A model generated the notes under the pieces. The model was not told where the DNA came from. It did not search any database and saw only the letters and a program-made list of their open reading frames with translations. Source: Burkholderiales bacterium (lineage in GTDB: Bacteria > Pseudomonadota > Gammaproteobacteria > Burkholderiales > Casimicrobiaceae). From it: a stretch of 63,541 bases of DNA. Shown here piece by piece: positions 39,689 to 49,064 of the stretch (position 1 is its first letter; each line of letters opens with the position of its first letter). The stretch spans positions 1 through 63,541 of the forward strand of contig JADZDA010000011.1 in NCBI GenBank assembly GCA_020851255.1, read 5' to 3'. The position numbers and the translations under genes were made by a program.

Positions 39689-40360
39689 TCAGTCCAGCGC
39701 GGCCTTCGCCACCTTGCGCGCGGTGCGCACGGTCTTCCGGGCCGTCCGGGTCGCGGCGGTCACCGCCCCGCTGGCCGTCCGGGTCGCGGCACTGACCGCG
39801 CCGCTCGCGGTGCGCGCCGCGCTCGTCGCGGTCTTCGCGGCCGCCGAGGCGGCCCCCTTGACGATCTTGCCCACCGGCGAGGGCTGCGGCCGCCGCGGCG
39901 GCTTGACGCCGGTCGCCTTGATCAGCTCGTTGACCGCCTCCGAGAGCGCGTCGACGCGCTCGGCGAGCTTCTCGACGTCGTTCTGCGTGTGCACGCCGAG
40001 CTTCGACAGCGCCCGCGCGACGCGATTCTCGAAGACGTGCTCGAGCTTGTCCCAGGTGCCTCCGGCCATCGCCCCGACCTCCTTCGCCTTCGCTTTCGCC
40101 GCATCCGTGGCCGCGGCGGCCGTGTGCGCGGCCGCGCGTCGCGTCCGGGTCTCGAGATCCTCGCCCTGCTTGACCAGCGTGTCGAACACCTTCTGCCCCT
40201 CGGCCTGCGCCCGCGAGAACGCGCCCAGGCCGGCGAGCCAGATCTGCCGCGACGAGTCGATCACCGACTGGGAGAGATCCTTGGACGAGGGCTTCGCGTG
40301 TCCTCGCTCGTCACCCGCGTTCGATTCGGCCTTCGCCCTGGCTTTGGCGGCTTTGAGCAT
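39689..40360 (-). CDS. phasin family protein, PhaF/PhaI-like with Ala/Lys/Arg-rich tail
   Basis: SRQIWLAGLGAFSRAQAEGQKVFDTLVKQGEDLETRTRR...; tail KTATSAARTASGAVSAATRTASGAVTAATRTARKTV. Confidence 0.9.
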   Translation of the reverse strand: MLKAAKARAKAESNAGDERGHAKPSSKDLSQSVIDSSRQIWLAGLGAFSRAQAEGQKVFDTLVKQGEDLETRTRRAAAHTAAAATDAAKAKAKEVGAMAGGTWDKLEHVFENRVARALSKLGVHTQNDVEKLAERVDALSEAVNELIKATGVKPPRRPQPSPVGKIVKGAASAAAKTATSAARTASGAVSAATRTASGAVTAATRTARKTVRTARKVAKAALD

Positions 40361-40421
40361 TCGCGGTCCTCCCCGGGTGGTGTCGCGGCGGCCCCGCGCC
40401 CCGCGCGCAGCCTTCGGTCGG

Positions 40422-40450
40422 ATTCTAGGTGCCGCCGATAGAGCAATCAA
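40422..40450 (-). promoter_or_regulatory. candidate sigma70 promoter TTGATT-17 nt-TAGAAT for the phasin gene
   Basis: Minus-strand hexamers with 17-nt spacer. Confidence 0.5.
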
Positions 40451-40585
40451 CCTAATGAGCGCGCCTGGCGCGCGACCGGCGACGAACCCCCGCGGATTCG
40501 ACCCGCCCGTATAATCGTCGCCCCGGCCGCGCGCGACGGCCGAAGCTCCCCGCGGAACGCCGCGGGACCGCCCGAGGAGAAGTCG

Positions 40586-42571
40586 ATGACCTACTTCGTC
40601 ACCGGAGCGACCGGCTTCATCGGCCGCTATCTCGTCGCCAACCTGCTCAAGCGCGGCAAGCCGGTCTACGCGCTCGTGCGCAAGAGCTCGGTCAAGAAGC
40701 TCGACGCGCTGCGCGAGAGCCTGGGCGCGAACGAAAAAACGCTGATCGCCGTCCCCGGCGATCTCGCGAAGAAGCACCTCGGCGTGTCCGACGCCGATCT
40801 CAAGAAACTCAAGGGCAAGGTCGACCACGTCTTCCACCTGGCGGCGATCTACGACCTGAACGCGTCTGCCGAGGAGCAGAAGGTCGCCAACGTCGACGGG
40901 ACGCGACACGCCGTCGAGTTCGCCGAGGCGGTCCAGGCCGGTTGCTTCCACCACGTCTCGTCGATCGCGGCGGCCGGCCTCTACGACGGCGTCTTCCGCG
41001 AGGACATGTTCGACGAGGCCGAGGACCTCGACCACGCGTACTTCAGCACCAAGCACGAGTCCGAGGGCGTCGTGCGCAAGCGCTGCAAGCGGCCCTGGCG
41101 GATCTACCGGCCGGGATTCGTCGTCGGCCACTCGAAGACCGGCGAGATCGACAAGATCGACGGCCCGTACTACTTCTTCAAGACGATCCAGAAGATGCGC
41201 GACATGCTGCCGCCGTGGATGCCGACGATCGGCATCGAGGGCGGACGCATCAACATCGTCCCGGTCGATTTCGTCGCCGACGCCCTCGACCATCTCGCGC
41301 ACAAGAAGGGCCTCGACGGCAAGTGCTTCCACCTGACCGATCCGGCCCCGCACCGGATCGGCGAGGTGCTCAACATCTTCGCCAAGGCGGCGCACGCGCC
41401 GCAGATGACGTTGCGCGTCAACGCCAAGATGTTCGGCTTCATCCCCGCGCCGGTCGTCTACGGACTCGCCTCGCTCGCCCCGGTCAAGCGCGCCATCAAG
41501 GTGACGCTGAACGACCTGGGCATCCCGCGCGACGTGTTCCAGTTCGTCAACTGGCCGACCCGCTACGACAACCGCGAAGCGGCGAAGGCGCTCAAGGGCT
41601 CCGGCATCGAGGTCCCGCCCCTCGAGAACTACGCGTGGCGGCTCTGGGACTACTGGGAACGCAACCTCGATCCGGACCTCTTCATCGACCGCAGCCTCGC
41701 CGGCCGGGTCAAGGGCAAGGTCGTCGTCGTCACCGGCGGCTCGTCGGGCATCGGGCAGGCGACCGCGCACAAGCTCGCGGAGGCCGGCGCCAGGGTGATC
41801 ATCGTCGCCCGCGACCCGGAGAAACTCGAGGCGACGCGCAAGGAGATCGCCGCGCACGGCGGCACCTGCATCACCTATTCCTGCGACCTGACCGACCTGG
41901 CCGCGATCGACGCGCTGTCGAAGAAGATCCTCGCCGAGCACGGCGGCGTCGACTTCCTGGTCAACAACGCCGGCCGCTCGATCCGGCGCGCCGTCGTCAA
42001 CTCGATCGACCGTTTCCACGATTTCGAGCGCACGATGCAGCTCAACTACTTCGGCGCGGTCAAGCTGATCCTCGCCTTCCTGCCGGCGATGGTCGCCCGC
42101 AAGAAGGGCCACGTCATCAACATCAGCTCGATCGGCGTGCTGTCGCGCGCGCCGCGTTTCTCCGCGTACGTCGCGTCGAAGGCGGCGCTGGACGCCTTCT
42201 CCGAATGCGCCGCCTCCGAGCTGCTCGACAAGGGCGTCCACTTCACCAACATCAACATGCCGCTGGTCCGCACGCCGATGATCGCGCCGACCAGGATCTA
42301 CGAAAACGTGCCGACGCTCTCCCCTGAGGAGGCCGCGGGGCTGGTCGTCGACGCGATCGTCCACCGGCAGGTCCGGATCGCGACGCGGCTCGGGATCTTC
42401 GGCGCGATTTCGCACGCGATCGCGCCCAAGCTCACGCAGGTGCTGCTCAACACCGCGTTCAACATGTTCCCGGATTCCTCCGCCGCGCAAGGAAAGAAGG
42501 ACGGCGAGTCGCAGGCGCTCACCGCCGAGCAGATCGCGTTCGCGCAGATCACGCAGGGGATCCACTGGTAG
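40586..42571 (+). CDS. two-domain fatty acyl-CoA reductase (Maqu_2507/FACoAR-type)
   Basis: MTYFVTGATGFIGRYLVANLL N-terminal reductase; HHVSSIAAAGLYDGVFREDMFDEAEDLDHAYFSTKHESE; C-terminal SDR KVVVVTGGSSGIGQATAHKLAEAGA; closely resembles remembered Marinobacter Maqu_2507 across its length. Confidence 0.88.
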   Translation: MTYFVTGATGFIGRYLVANLLKRGKPVYALVRKSSVKKLDALRESLGANEKTLIAVPGDLAKKHLGVSDADLKKLKGKVDHVFHLAAIYDLNASAEEQKVANVDGTRHAVEFAEAVQAGCFHHVSSIAAAGLYDGVFREDMFDEAEDLDHAYFSTKHESEGVVRKRCKRPWRIYRPGFVVGHSKTGEIDKIDGPYYFFKTIQKMRDMLPPWMPTIGIEGGRINIVPVDFVADALDHLAHKKGLDGKCFHLTDPAPHRIGEVLNIFAKAAHAPQMTLRVNAKMFGFIPAPVVYGLASLAPVKRAIKVTLNDLGIPRDVFQFVNWPTRYDNREAAKALKGSGIEVPPLENYAWRLWDYWERNLDPDLFIDRSLAGRVKGKVVVVTGGSSGIGQATAHKLAEAGARVIIVARDPEKLEATRKEIAAHGGTCITYSCDLTDLAAIDALSKKILAEHGGVDFLVNNAGRSIRRAVVNSIDRFHDFERTMQLNYFGAVKLILAFLPAMVARKKGHVINISSIGVLSRAPRFSAYVASKAALDAFSECAASELLDKGVHFTNINMPLVRTPMIAPTRIYENVPTLSPEEAAGLVVDAIVHRQVRIATRLGIFGAISHAIAPKLTQVLLNTAFNMFPDSSAAQGKKDGESQALTAEQIAFAQITQGIHW

Positions 42572-42611
42572 GCCCGCGCGGGCCGCACCGCGCCGGCGCG
42601 CGCGCCGCGAT

Positions 42612-43517
42612 TCAGCGCGGGCCGAGCAACTCGGCGACGACGAGGCGGGCGACGTCCGCGTCGATCAGCAGGGCGTTGTGCCCGATGCCGACGAGCTCGA
42701 CGTTGCGCGCGCCCTCGAGCCGCGACGAGAGCTGGGGCGCGACCATCGAGTCGTGCCACGACCAGATCGACACGATTTCGGTCGTCGTGGGCAGCGGTTC
42801 GGCGGCGAGCGCCTCGAGCCAGGCGTTGCCCGGCCGCAGCTGCGAGAGCGAAGTGCCCGGGAAGCACCGGGCGTGGACGCTGCCCGCGTAGGGCGCGGCG
42901 AGCGTGACCGCGAGCCGGAGCTTCGCGCCGCCGTGCTTGCGCAGGTACGCGCGCGTGACGATGCCGCCCATGCTGTGCGAGACGATCGCGACCGACGTCG
43001 CGCCGGTCTCGGCGAGCACGCGATCGATCTTCGCCGCGAGCTGGTCGACGAACCGATCGATCGACGCGAGCGGCGGGCCGTAGGAGATCGCGTACAGCGG
43101 TCCCACGCCGGCGGCCGCGAGGCGGCGGCGCAGCGAGGTCCACACGCCGGCGTTGCACAGCACGCCGTGGACGAGGAGGACCGGGCGCTCCGCGCGCCGC
43201 GGCGGATCGTCGGGCACGAGCTCGCGGTAGAGGAGCATCCGCGGCGCCGAACCCAGCAGCGCACGCCATTCGTCGGCGACGAGCGCGAGGGTCGCGAACG
43301 GTCCGATCCGCCGGTCCGGCGGCCGGCGACTGCGCCAGAACCAGGCGATGACGAAGTTCGCCAGCGTGAGCGCGAGCACCAGTGCGAAATAACCGCCGGC
43401 GAATCCGGCGATCCACGGCCATGCCGATCCGCCGGCCGCGGGCGCGCGCGCGGCGAACACGACGCACGCGGCGACGGCGGTCAGGAACAGGACGGCGAAG
43501 CTCGCAGCCGACCACAT
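42612..43517 (-). CDS. alpha/beta hydrolase (lipase/esterase-like) with N-terminal TM helices
   Basis: RPVLLVHGVLCNAGVW; SHSMGGIVTRAYLRKHG (GXSXG variant). Confidence 0.85.
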   Translation of the reverse strand: MWSAASFAVLFLTAVAACVVFAARAPAAGGSAWPWIAGFAGGYFALVLALTLANFVIAWFWRSRRPPDRRIGPFATLALVADEWRALLGSAPRMLLYRELVPDDPPRRAERPVLLVHGVLCNAGVWTSLRRRLAAAGVGPLYAISYGPPLASIDRFVDQLAAKIDRVLAETGATSVAIVSHSMGGIVTRAYLRKHGGAKLRLAVTLAAPYAGSVHARCFPGTSLSQLRPGNAWLEALAAEPLPTTTEIVSIWSWHDSMVAPQLSSRLEGARNVELVGIGHNALLIDADVARLVVAELLGPR

Positions 43518-43609
43518 CCGCGCATTATCGCGGCGCCCGGCCGGCGACGCACGCCGGGCGCGATGCCGCGCGACGCCCCGGGGCGCGGGGCGTACCCGGC
43601 CACGCCGGG

Positions 43610-44548
43610 TCAGTACCCCGGGCGCGGGATCCAGTGGGCGCGCCAGCTCCGCAACGCCGTGATCGTCGAGGCGAGGTCCGGGATCAGGACCATCCCGGGG
43701 ACGGTCTTGCGGATGCGGCGGGTCATGTCCCCGCCGGCCCAGATCGAGACCTGGGGCGGCAACTGCTGGCGCAGCGATGCGAGCCCCTCGAGCGCGAGGC
43801 GCAACGGGAACGCGCCCGAGAACGACAGCGCCAGGATGTGCGCCTTGTGCGCGATCGCCGCGCGCCGGACGTCCTCGATCGGCGTCTGGGGACCGAGCGA
43901 GATGCAATTGACGCCCTCCGGGCACAGGAGCGCCTCGACCATCAGCAGGCCGATGCCGTGCTGCTCGTTGGGGAACGTCGTCAGCAGCACGCGGGGCACG
44001 CCGGTGGTCTGGCGCGGGAACGCGTTGATCGCGGTCCTCAGCACCACCTGGAGCTGCTCGGTGTAGAGGTGTTCCTCGAACACCTGCAGCTCGCCGCGCA
44101 TCCACGCATCGCCGACCGCCTGGTTGAGCGGCGTCACCGATTCCAGCACGAACTTCTGCAGGCCCTGGCGCATCACGAGCTGCGCGAGCGCGTGCTGGAG
44201 CGCGGGCGCATCGTGCGTCTGCAACAGATGGATGATCTCGCGCTCGAAGCTCTGCGCGAGCGCGTCCGGCCGCTCGCTCGCCCGGGCGTCCGACAACGCC
44301 TTCAGTTCATCGAGCGGGAGCCCGATGATCTTGCCCGGCCGCAGCCCCGCGTCCATCAACCGCTTGATCGCCCGGAGGCGGGCGACCTCGGTGGGACCGT
44401 ACTGCCGCTCGCCATGTGGATCGCGACCGGGCGACGGAAAGCCGTAGCGCCGTTCCCACATCCGCAGGACGTCCTTGGACAAGCCCGTCTCGCGTTCGAC
44501 CGCGCTGATATTGAATACCGAGGTACCCACGGAGGCGACAGCACTCAT
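43610..44548 (-). CDS. litR: MerR-type regulator with cobalamin-binding domain, LitR/CarH-like photoreceptor
   Basis: MerR HTH FNISAVERETGLSKDVLRMWERRYGFP; WMRGELQVFEEH = W-x9-EH; EQHGIG = E-x-H-x-x-G; GGD near C terminus. Confidence 0.88.
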   Translation of the reverse strand: MSAVASVGTSVFNISAVERETGLSKDVLRMWERRYGFPSPGRDPHGERQYGPTEVARLRAIKRLMDAGLRPGKIIGLPLDELKALSDARASERPDALAQSFEREIIHLLQTHDAPALQHALAQLVMRQGLQKFVLESVTPLNQAVGDAWMRGELQVFEEHLYTEQLQVVLRTAINAFPRQTTGVPRVLLTTFPNEQHGIGLLMVEALLCPEGVNCISLGPQTPIEDVRRAAIAHKAHILALSFSGAFPLRLALEGLASLRQQLPPQVSIWAGGDMTRRIRKTVPGMVLIPDLASTITALRSWRAHWIPRPGY

Positions 44549-44567
44549 TTTCGTCCTAGACAAACGG

Positions 44568-44596
44568 TTGACAAATGTGTTTTCAGCCCTTATCGT
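44568..44596 (+). promoter_or_regulatory. candidate sigma70 promoter TTGACA-17 nt-TATCGT toward folE2
   Basis: Hexamers read directly. Confidence 0.6.
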
Positions 44597-44620
44597 ACGG
44601 CCTAGTAGACCGAATGTCCA
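44592..44620 (-). promoter_or_regulatory. candidate sigma70 promoter TGGACA-17 nt-TACGAT toward litR
   Basis: Minus-strand hexamers; -10 overlaps the -10 of the opposing promoter. Confidence 0.5.
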
Positions 44621-44627
44621 GGACATT
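44613..44627. promoter_or_regulatory. perfect 7-1-7 palindrome AATGTCC-A-GGACATT, candidate LitR operator
   Basis: Exact symmetry; overlaps the predicted litR -35. Confidence 0.6.
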
Positions 44628-44818
44628 TACCCCATATGGCCGCGAATCGTCCAGCCTAAACCCTGGACGGAGCATTGCTGTCGAATGTCCGAGTCCGGTG
44701 TCGTCGCGACCGTCGTTCCTCGTCGTGTCGGCATGCGCGGCCCTGGCGCGCCTGGCGGGCGCCCCGGACCGCGCCGGACTCGTACCGCCGCCCCTGTCAC
44801 CGAAACGGAGCTGACGCC

Positions 44819-45631
44819 TTGAACGCCCCCGAACGCCTGTTCCTCCCCGACACCCAGTCCCTGCCCGACGGGAGACGTCTCGCGATCCAGAAGGTCGGCA
44901 TCAAGGGGTTGCGCTATCCGGTCGCGCTGCTCGACCGCGACGGAGCGACCCGGTCGACGGTCGCGACGTTCACGATGACCGTCGGCCTGCCGCACGACGT
45001 CAAGGGGACGCACATGTCGCGCTTCGTCGAGATCCTCGAGGGCGTGCGCGCACCGCTGGACCTCGACGGATTCCGCGCGATGGTCGATCGGATGCTCGGC
45101 CGGCTCGGCGCCAGCGACGGCGAGGTCGAAATGCGCTTCCCCTGGTTCATCCGCAAGGCCGCGCCGGTCTCGGGCGTCGAGAGCCTGCTCGACTACGAGG
45201 CCGCGTGGACCGCGACGCGCAAGGGCGGGCGAACCCGGGTCGAGGTCGCGCTGACCGCGCCGGTCACGAGCCTGTGCCCGTGCTCGAAGAAGATCAGCGA
45301 CTACGGCGCGCACAACCAACGCTCGCACATCACCATCCGCGCCGAAATCAGCGTCGGGTCCGTCGCGCTGGAAGAACTCGCCCGAGTCGCCGAGGACGAA
45401 GCGTCCTGCGAGGTCTGGGGGCTGCTCAAGCGCCCCGACGAGAAATGGGTCACCGAACGCTCGTACGACAACCCGAAGTTCGTCGAGGATCTGGTCCGCG
45501 ACATCGCGCTGGGCCTAGCCCGGGATCCGCGCATCGGCCGGTTCGTCGTCGCCAGCGAGAATTTCGAATCCATACACAACCATTCCGCGTACGCCGAGAT
45601 CGAGGGCGTGGGGGCGGGCCGCGACGGCTGA
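44819..45631 (+). CDS. folE2: GTP cyclohydrolase FolE2 (type IB)
   Basis: CPCSKKISDYGAHNQRSHITI signature; TTG start inferred. Confidence 0.93.
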   Translation: MNAPERLFLPDTQSLPDGRRLAIQKVGIKGLRYPVALLDRDGATRSTVATFTMTVGLPHDVKGTHMSRFVEILEGVRAPLDLDGFRAMVDRMLGRLGASDGEVEMRFPWFIRKAAPVSGVESLLDYEAAWTATRKGGRTRVEVALTAPVTSLCPCSKKISDYGAHNQRSHITIRAEISVGSVALEELARVAEDEASCEVWGLLKRPDEKWVTERSYDNPKFVEDLVRDIALGLARDPRIGRFVVASENFESIHNHSAYAEIEGVGAGRDG

Positions 45632-45713
45632 CACCCGGGCGCCTGCGGGCCGCGCGCGTCGCGCGCCGCGATCGGGGAAGTTCGGCCGGGCCGCGGCCCG
45701 ACATCAGGAGAAC

Positions 45714-46997
45714 ATGGTGCGCATCGCCGTCGTAGGATCGGGCATCGCCGGGCTCTCGTCCGCGCTGCTCCTCACCCGCCAGGGACACCAGGTCAGCGTC
45801 TTCGAGTCCGACGCGCGCCCGGGCGGTCACTCGCACACCGTCGATGTGACGCTCGACCGACTGACCTTCCCGGTCGACACCGGCTTCCTCGTATTCAACG
45901 ACCGCACCTATCCCCGGCTCGTGCGGTTGTTCGACGAGCTGGGCGTCGAGAGCGTCCCTTCGTCGATGTCGTTCTCGGTGCGCAACGACCGCGCTGGCGT
46001 CGAGTGGGCCGGGACCAGCGCCGCAGCGCTGTTCGCGCAGCCGCGCAACGCCGCCCGACCCGCGTTCTGGCGGATGCTCGCGGACATCGTCCGCTTCAAC
46101 CGCGATACCACCGCGCTCGAAAAAGCGGATCGTGTGGCGCGGGTTCCGCTCGGCGATTACCTCGAGGCCGGCCGCTACTCCGCCGCGTTCCGCGACTGGT
46201 ACCTGGTGCCGATGGCCGCTGCGATCTGGTCGTCCCCGGCGAAGGACATCCTCGATTTCCCTTTGCCGTCGTTCGTCCGCTTCTGCCACAACCACGGCCT
46301 GCTCGCGATCGCCGACCGGCCGCAGTGGCGAACGGTGCGCGGCGGTTCGCGCACGTACGTCCGCAAGATCGTCCAGCAGCTCGGGGACCTGCGGCTGTCG
46401 ACGCCGGTCGAGCGGGTCCGCCGCCTGGCCGGACACGTCGAAGTCGATACGCCCGGACGCCGGGCCGAGAGATACGACGCGATCGTGCTCGCCTGCCATG
46501 CCGACCGTTCGCTCACGCTGCTCGCCGATCCCACCCATGCCGAGGCGAGGCTGCTCGCCGACATCCGCTACCAGTCCAATCGTGTGGTCCTGCACACCGA
46601 CGCCGAGCTGCTGCCGCGGGCCAGGCGCGCGTGGGCGAGCTGGAATTACCTCGCCGCCGACGATCCGACCGGTACGCGCCCGGTGGCGGTCAGCTACCTG
46701 ATCAACCGGCTCCAGCCGTTGCCGGTCGAGCGGCCGGTCGTGGTGACGCTCAATCCGGCGATCGAGCCCGCCACGCACTCTGTGATCGACGAATACGAGT
46801 ATTCGCATCCGCTGACCGACGCGCGCGCGGTCGCCGCCCGGCGCGCGATCGCCACGCTGCAGGGCACGCGGCGCACCTGGTACGCGGGCGCCTGGCTGGG
46901 CCACGGGTTCCACGAAGACGGGATCGCGTCCGCGCACGCGGTCGCCGACTCGATCGCCCGGCACACGCAGTCGGCGCGCGTGCTGGCCGCCGCGTGA
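45714..46997 (+). CDS. FAD-dependent oxidoreductase (amine oxidase / cyclopropane-FA-associated type)
   Basis: MVRIAVVGSGIAGLSSALLLTRQGHQVSVFESDARPGGHSHTVDV. Confidence 0.9.
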   Translation: MVRIAVVGSGIAGLSSALLLTRQGHQVSVFESDARPGGHSHTVDVTLDRLTFPVDTGFLVFNDRTYPRLVRLFDELGVESVPSSMSFSVRNDRAGVEWAGTSAAALFAQPRNAARPAFWRMLADIVRFNRDTTALEKADRVARVPLGDYLEAGRYSAAFRDWYLVPMAAAIWSSPAKDILDFPLPSFVRFCHNHGLLAIADRPQWRTVRGGSRTYVRKIVQQLGDLRLSTPVERVRRLAGHVEVDTPGRRAERYDAIVLACHADRSLTLLADPTHAEARLLADIRYQSNRVVLHTDAELLPRARRAWASWNYLAADDPTGTRPVAVSYLINRLQPLPVERPVVVTLNPAIEPATHSVIDEYEYSHPLTDARAVAARRAIATLQGTRRTWYAGAWLGHGFHEDGIASAHAVADSIARHTQSARVLAAA

Positions 46998-47010
46998 GAA
47001 CGTTCGCGCC

Positions 47011-47826
47011 ATGAACGCCCGCGTCGCCGACGACGACGCCTACGCGCTGGACGCCCTGCACGCGGACGGCTGCGCGATCATCGAAGGCGAGATCGCCCAT
47101 CGCCGATCGCGTCCCGCGGTCCACGCGTTCCGCTACCCCGGCTTCTGCCTGCGACTGCCGCTGTCGCGGCTCGCCGAACTGCCGCGCCGGGGAGTCGCGC
47201 TCAACCGCGCGGGATGGGTCGCCTTCCACGAGCGCGACCACGGTCCGCGCGACGGCACCTCGCTGCTCGGCTGGATCCGCGCGCTCCTCGACCGCGAAGG
47301 CGTGGCCGCCGACGGCGAGATCGTGTTGCACGCGTTCCCGCGGATGCTGGGCTACGTGTTCAACCCGGTGAGCTTCTGGGTCGCGCACGACCGCCGGGGC
47401 GCGGTGCGCGCGGTGCTCGCCGAAGTCCGCAACACTTTCGGCGAGCGGCACGACTACCTGGTCGCGCACGTGGACGGTCGTCCGATCGCCTCCGGCGAGA
47501 CACTGGAGGCGCGCAAGGTCTTCCACGTGTCGCCGTTCTGCGCGGTCGAGGGCCGCTACGCGTTCCGCTTCGCGTTCGGCGCCGACCGCTGGCTCGCGCG
47601 TGTCGACCATTTCGACGGTGCGCAGCCGGAGCCGCTGCTCGAGACCTGGTTCTCGGGTCGGCCGGCGCCGCTGTCCCCGCGCGCGACGCGCGCGCTACTG
47701 TGGCGCTACCGGTGGTTCACGCTCGGCGTGATCGCACGCATCCACTGGCAGGCGCTCCGGCTCTGGCGCAAGCGCGTCCCCTTCCACATCAAGCCCGAGC
47801 CGCCGGCGAAGGTCCTGAGCCGCTGA
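47011..47826 (+). CDS. DUF1365 family protein
   Basis: AIIEGEIAHRRSRPAVHAFRYPGFCLRLPLSRL...FNPVSFWVAHDRRGAVRAVLAEVRNTFGERHDYLV. Confidence 0.9.
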   Translation: MNARVADDDAYALDALHADGCAIIEGEIAHRRSRPAVHAFRYPGFCLRLPLSRLAELPRRGVALNRAGWVAFHERDHGPRDGTSLLGWIRALLDREGVAADGEIVLHAFPRMLGYVFNPVSFWVAHDRRGAVRAVLAEVRNTFGERHDYLVAHVDGRPIASGETLEARKVFHVSPFCAVEGRYAFRFAFGADRWLARVDHFDGAQPEPLLETWFSGRPAPLSPRATRALLWRYRWFTLGVIARIHWQALRLWRKRVPFHIKPEPPAKVLSR

Positions 47827-49064
47827 TGTCCGCCACCGTCCCCTTGCAGCCCCTGCGACCGGCCCGATGCCGATCGCTGCCCGCCTCGGCGCGGATGCTG
47901 TTCGCGCTCCTGTCCGCGATGGACCGCGGCCGGCTCGAAGTCGTCGCGCCCGACGGGGTGTCGTACGCGTTCGGACCGGGCGGGACGCCCTGCACCGGCG
48001 TCCCGGCGCACGCGGCGGTCCTGCGGCTCCACGACTGGCGGGTCGCGCGCGCGGCGCTGTCCGGCGGCGACGTCGGCTTCGGCGAGAGCTACATGGCCGG
48101 GCATTGGGACACGCCCGATCTCGTGCACCTGCTCACGGTGCTCGCGGCGAACCAGCCGGCGCTCGAGCGCGCGTTCTACGGCCGCGCGTGGACCCGCGGG
48201 CTCCTGCGGCTGCGCCACTGGCTCAACGCGAACACGCGGCGCGGGTCGCGCAGGAACATCGCCGCGCACTACGATCTGGGCAACGATTTCTACGCCCTGT
48301 GGCTCGACCCGACGATGACCTACTCGTCGGCGCTCTTCGACGGCGACCGCGACCGCTCGCTGGAAGCCGCGCAGAAGGCGAAGATCGGCCGGCTCCTCGA
48401 CGCGCTCGACCTCGCGCCCGGCGCGCGGATCCTCGAGATCGGCTGCGGCTGGGGCGGCTTCGTCGAAGCGGCCGCGCGCGCGGGTCACCGCGTCACCGGC
48501 GTTTCGCTCTCCCGGGAACAGACCGCGTACGCGGCCGAGCGCATCCGGCGCGCCGGGCTCGACGCGAGCGTCGATCTGCGCCTTCAGGATTACCGCGACG
48601 TGCGCGAGCGCTACGACGGCGTCGCGTCGATCGAGATGTTCGAGGCGGTCGGCGAGCGCTACTGGCCCGCGTACTTCCGCGCGGTCCGCGATGCGCTCGT
48701 CCCCGGCGGCCGCGCGGCGATCCAGGCGATCACCATCGCCGACCATCGGTTCGAGCGCTACCGGACGCAGTCGGACTTCATCCAGCGCCACGTCTTTCCC
48801 GGCGGCATGCTCGCGTCGCCCGCGCGCCTCGCCGCCGAAGCCCGGGCCGCGGGCCTGGCGATCGCCGGGGAGCACGCGTTCGGCCGCGACTACGCCGAGA
48901 CACTGCGGCGCTGGCTCGCCGCCTTCGACGCGCACGCCGAGGCGATCGCCCGGCGCTTCGACCCGACGTTCGTGCGCTGCTGGCGCTTCTATCTCGCCTA
49001 CTGCGCCGCCGGATTCGACACCGGGACCACCGATGTCCACCAGTTCACGCTCATCCGCTGCTGA
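47826..49064 (+). CDS. cyclopropane-fatty-acyl-phospholipid synthase family methyltransferase
   Basis: NIAAHYDLGNDFYALWLDPTMTYSSALF; ILEIGCGWGGFVEAAARAGHRVTGVSLSREQ. Confidence 0.93.
   Translation: MSATVPLQPLRPARCRSLPASARMLFALLSAMDRGRLEVVAPDGVSYAFGPGGTPCTGVPAHAAVLRLHDWRVARAALSGGDVGFGESYMAGHWDTPDLVHLLTVLAANQPALERAFYGRAWTRGLLRLRHWLNANTRRGSRRNIAAHYDLGNDFYALWLDPTMTYSSALFDGDRDRSLEAAQKAKIGRLLDALDLAPGARILEIGCGWGGFVEAAARAGHRVTGVSLSREQTAYAAERIRRAGLDASVDLRLQDYRDVRERYDGVASIEMFEAVGERYWPAYFRAVRDALVPGGRAAIQAITIADHRFERYRTQSDFIQRHVFPGGMLASPARLAAEARAAGLAIAGEHAFGRDYAETLRRWLAAFDAHAEAIARRFDPTFVRCWRFYLAYCAAGFDTGTTDVHQFTLIRC

Noticed and set aside
39689-42565. 958-aa minus-strand ORF as one protein
   Set aside because: Only the C-terminal 223 aa (phasin, start 40360) is real; the rest is antisense to the fatty acyl-CoA reductase
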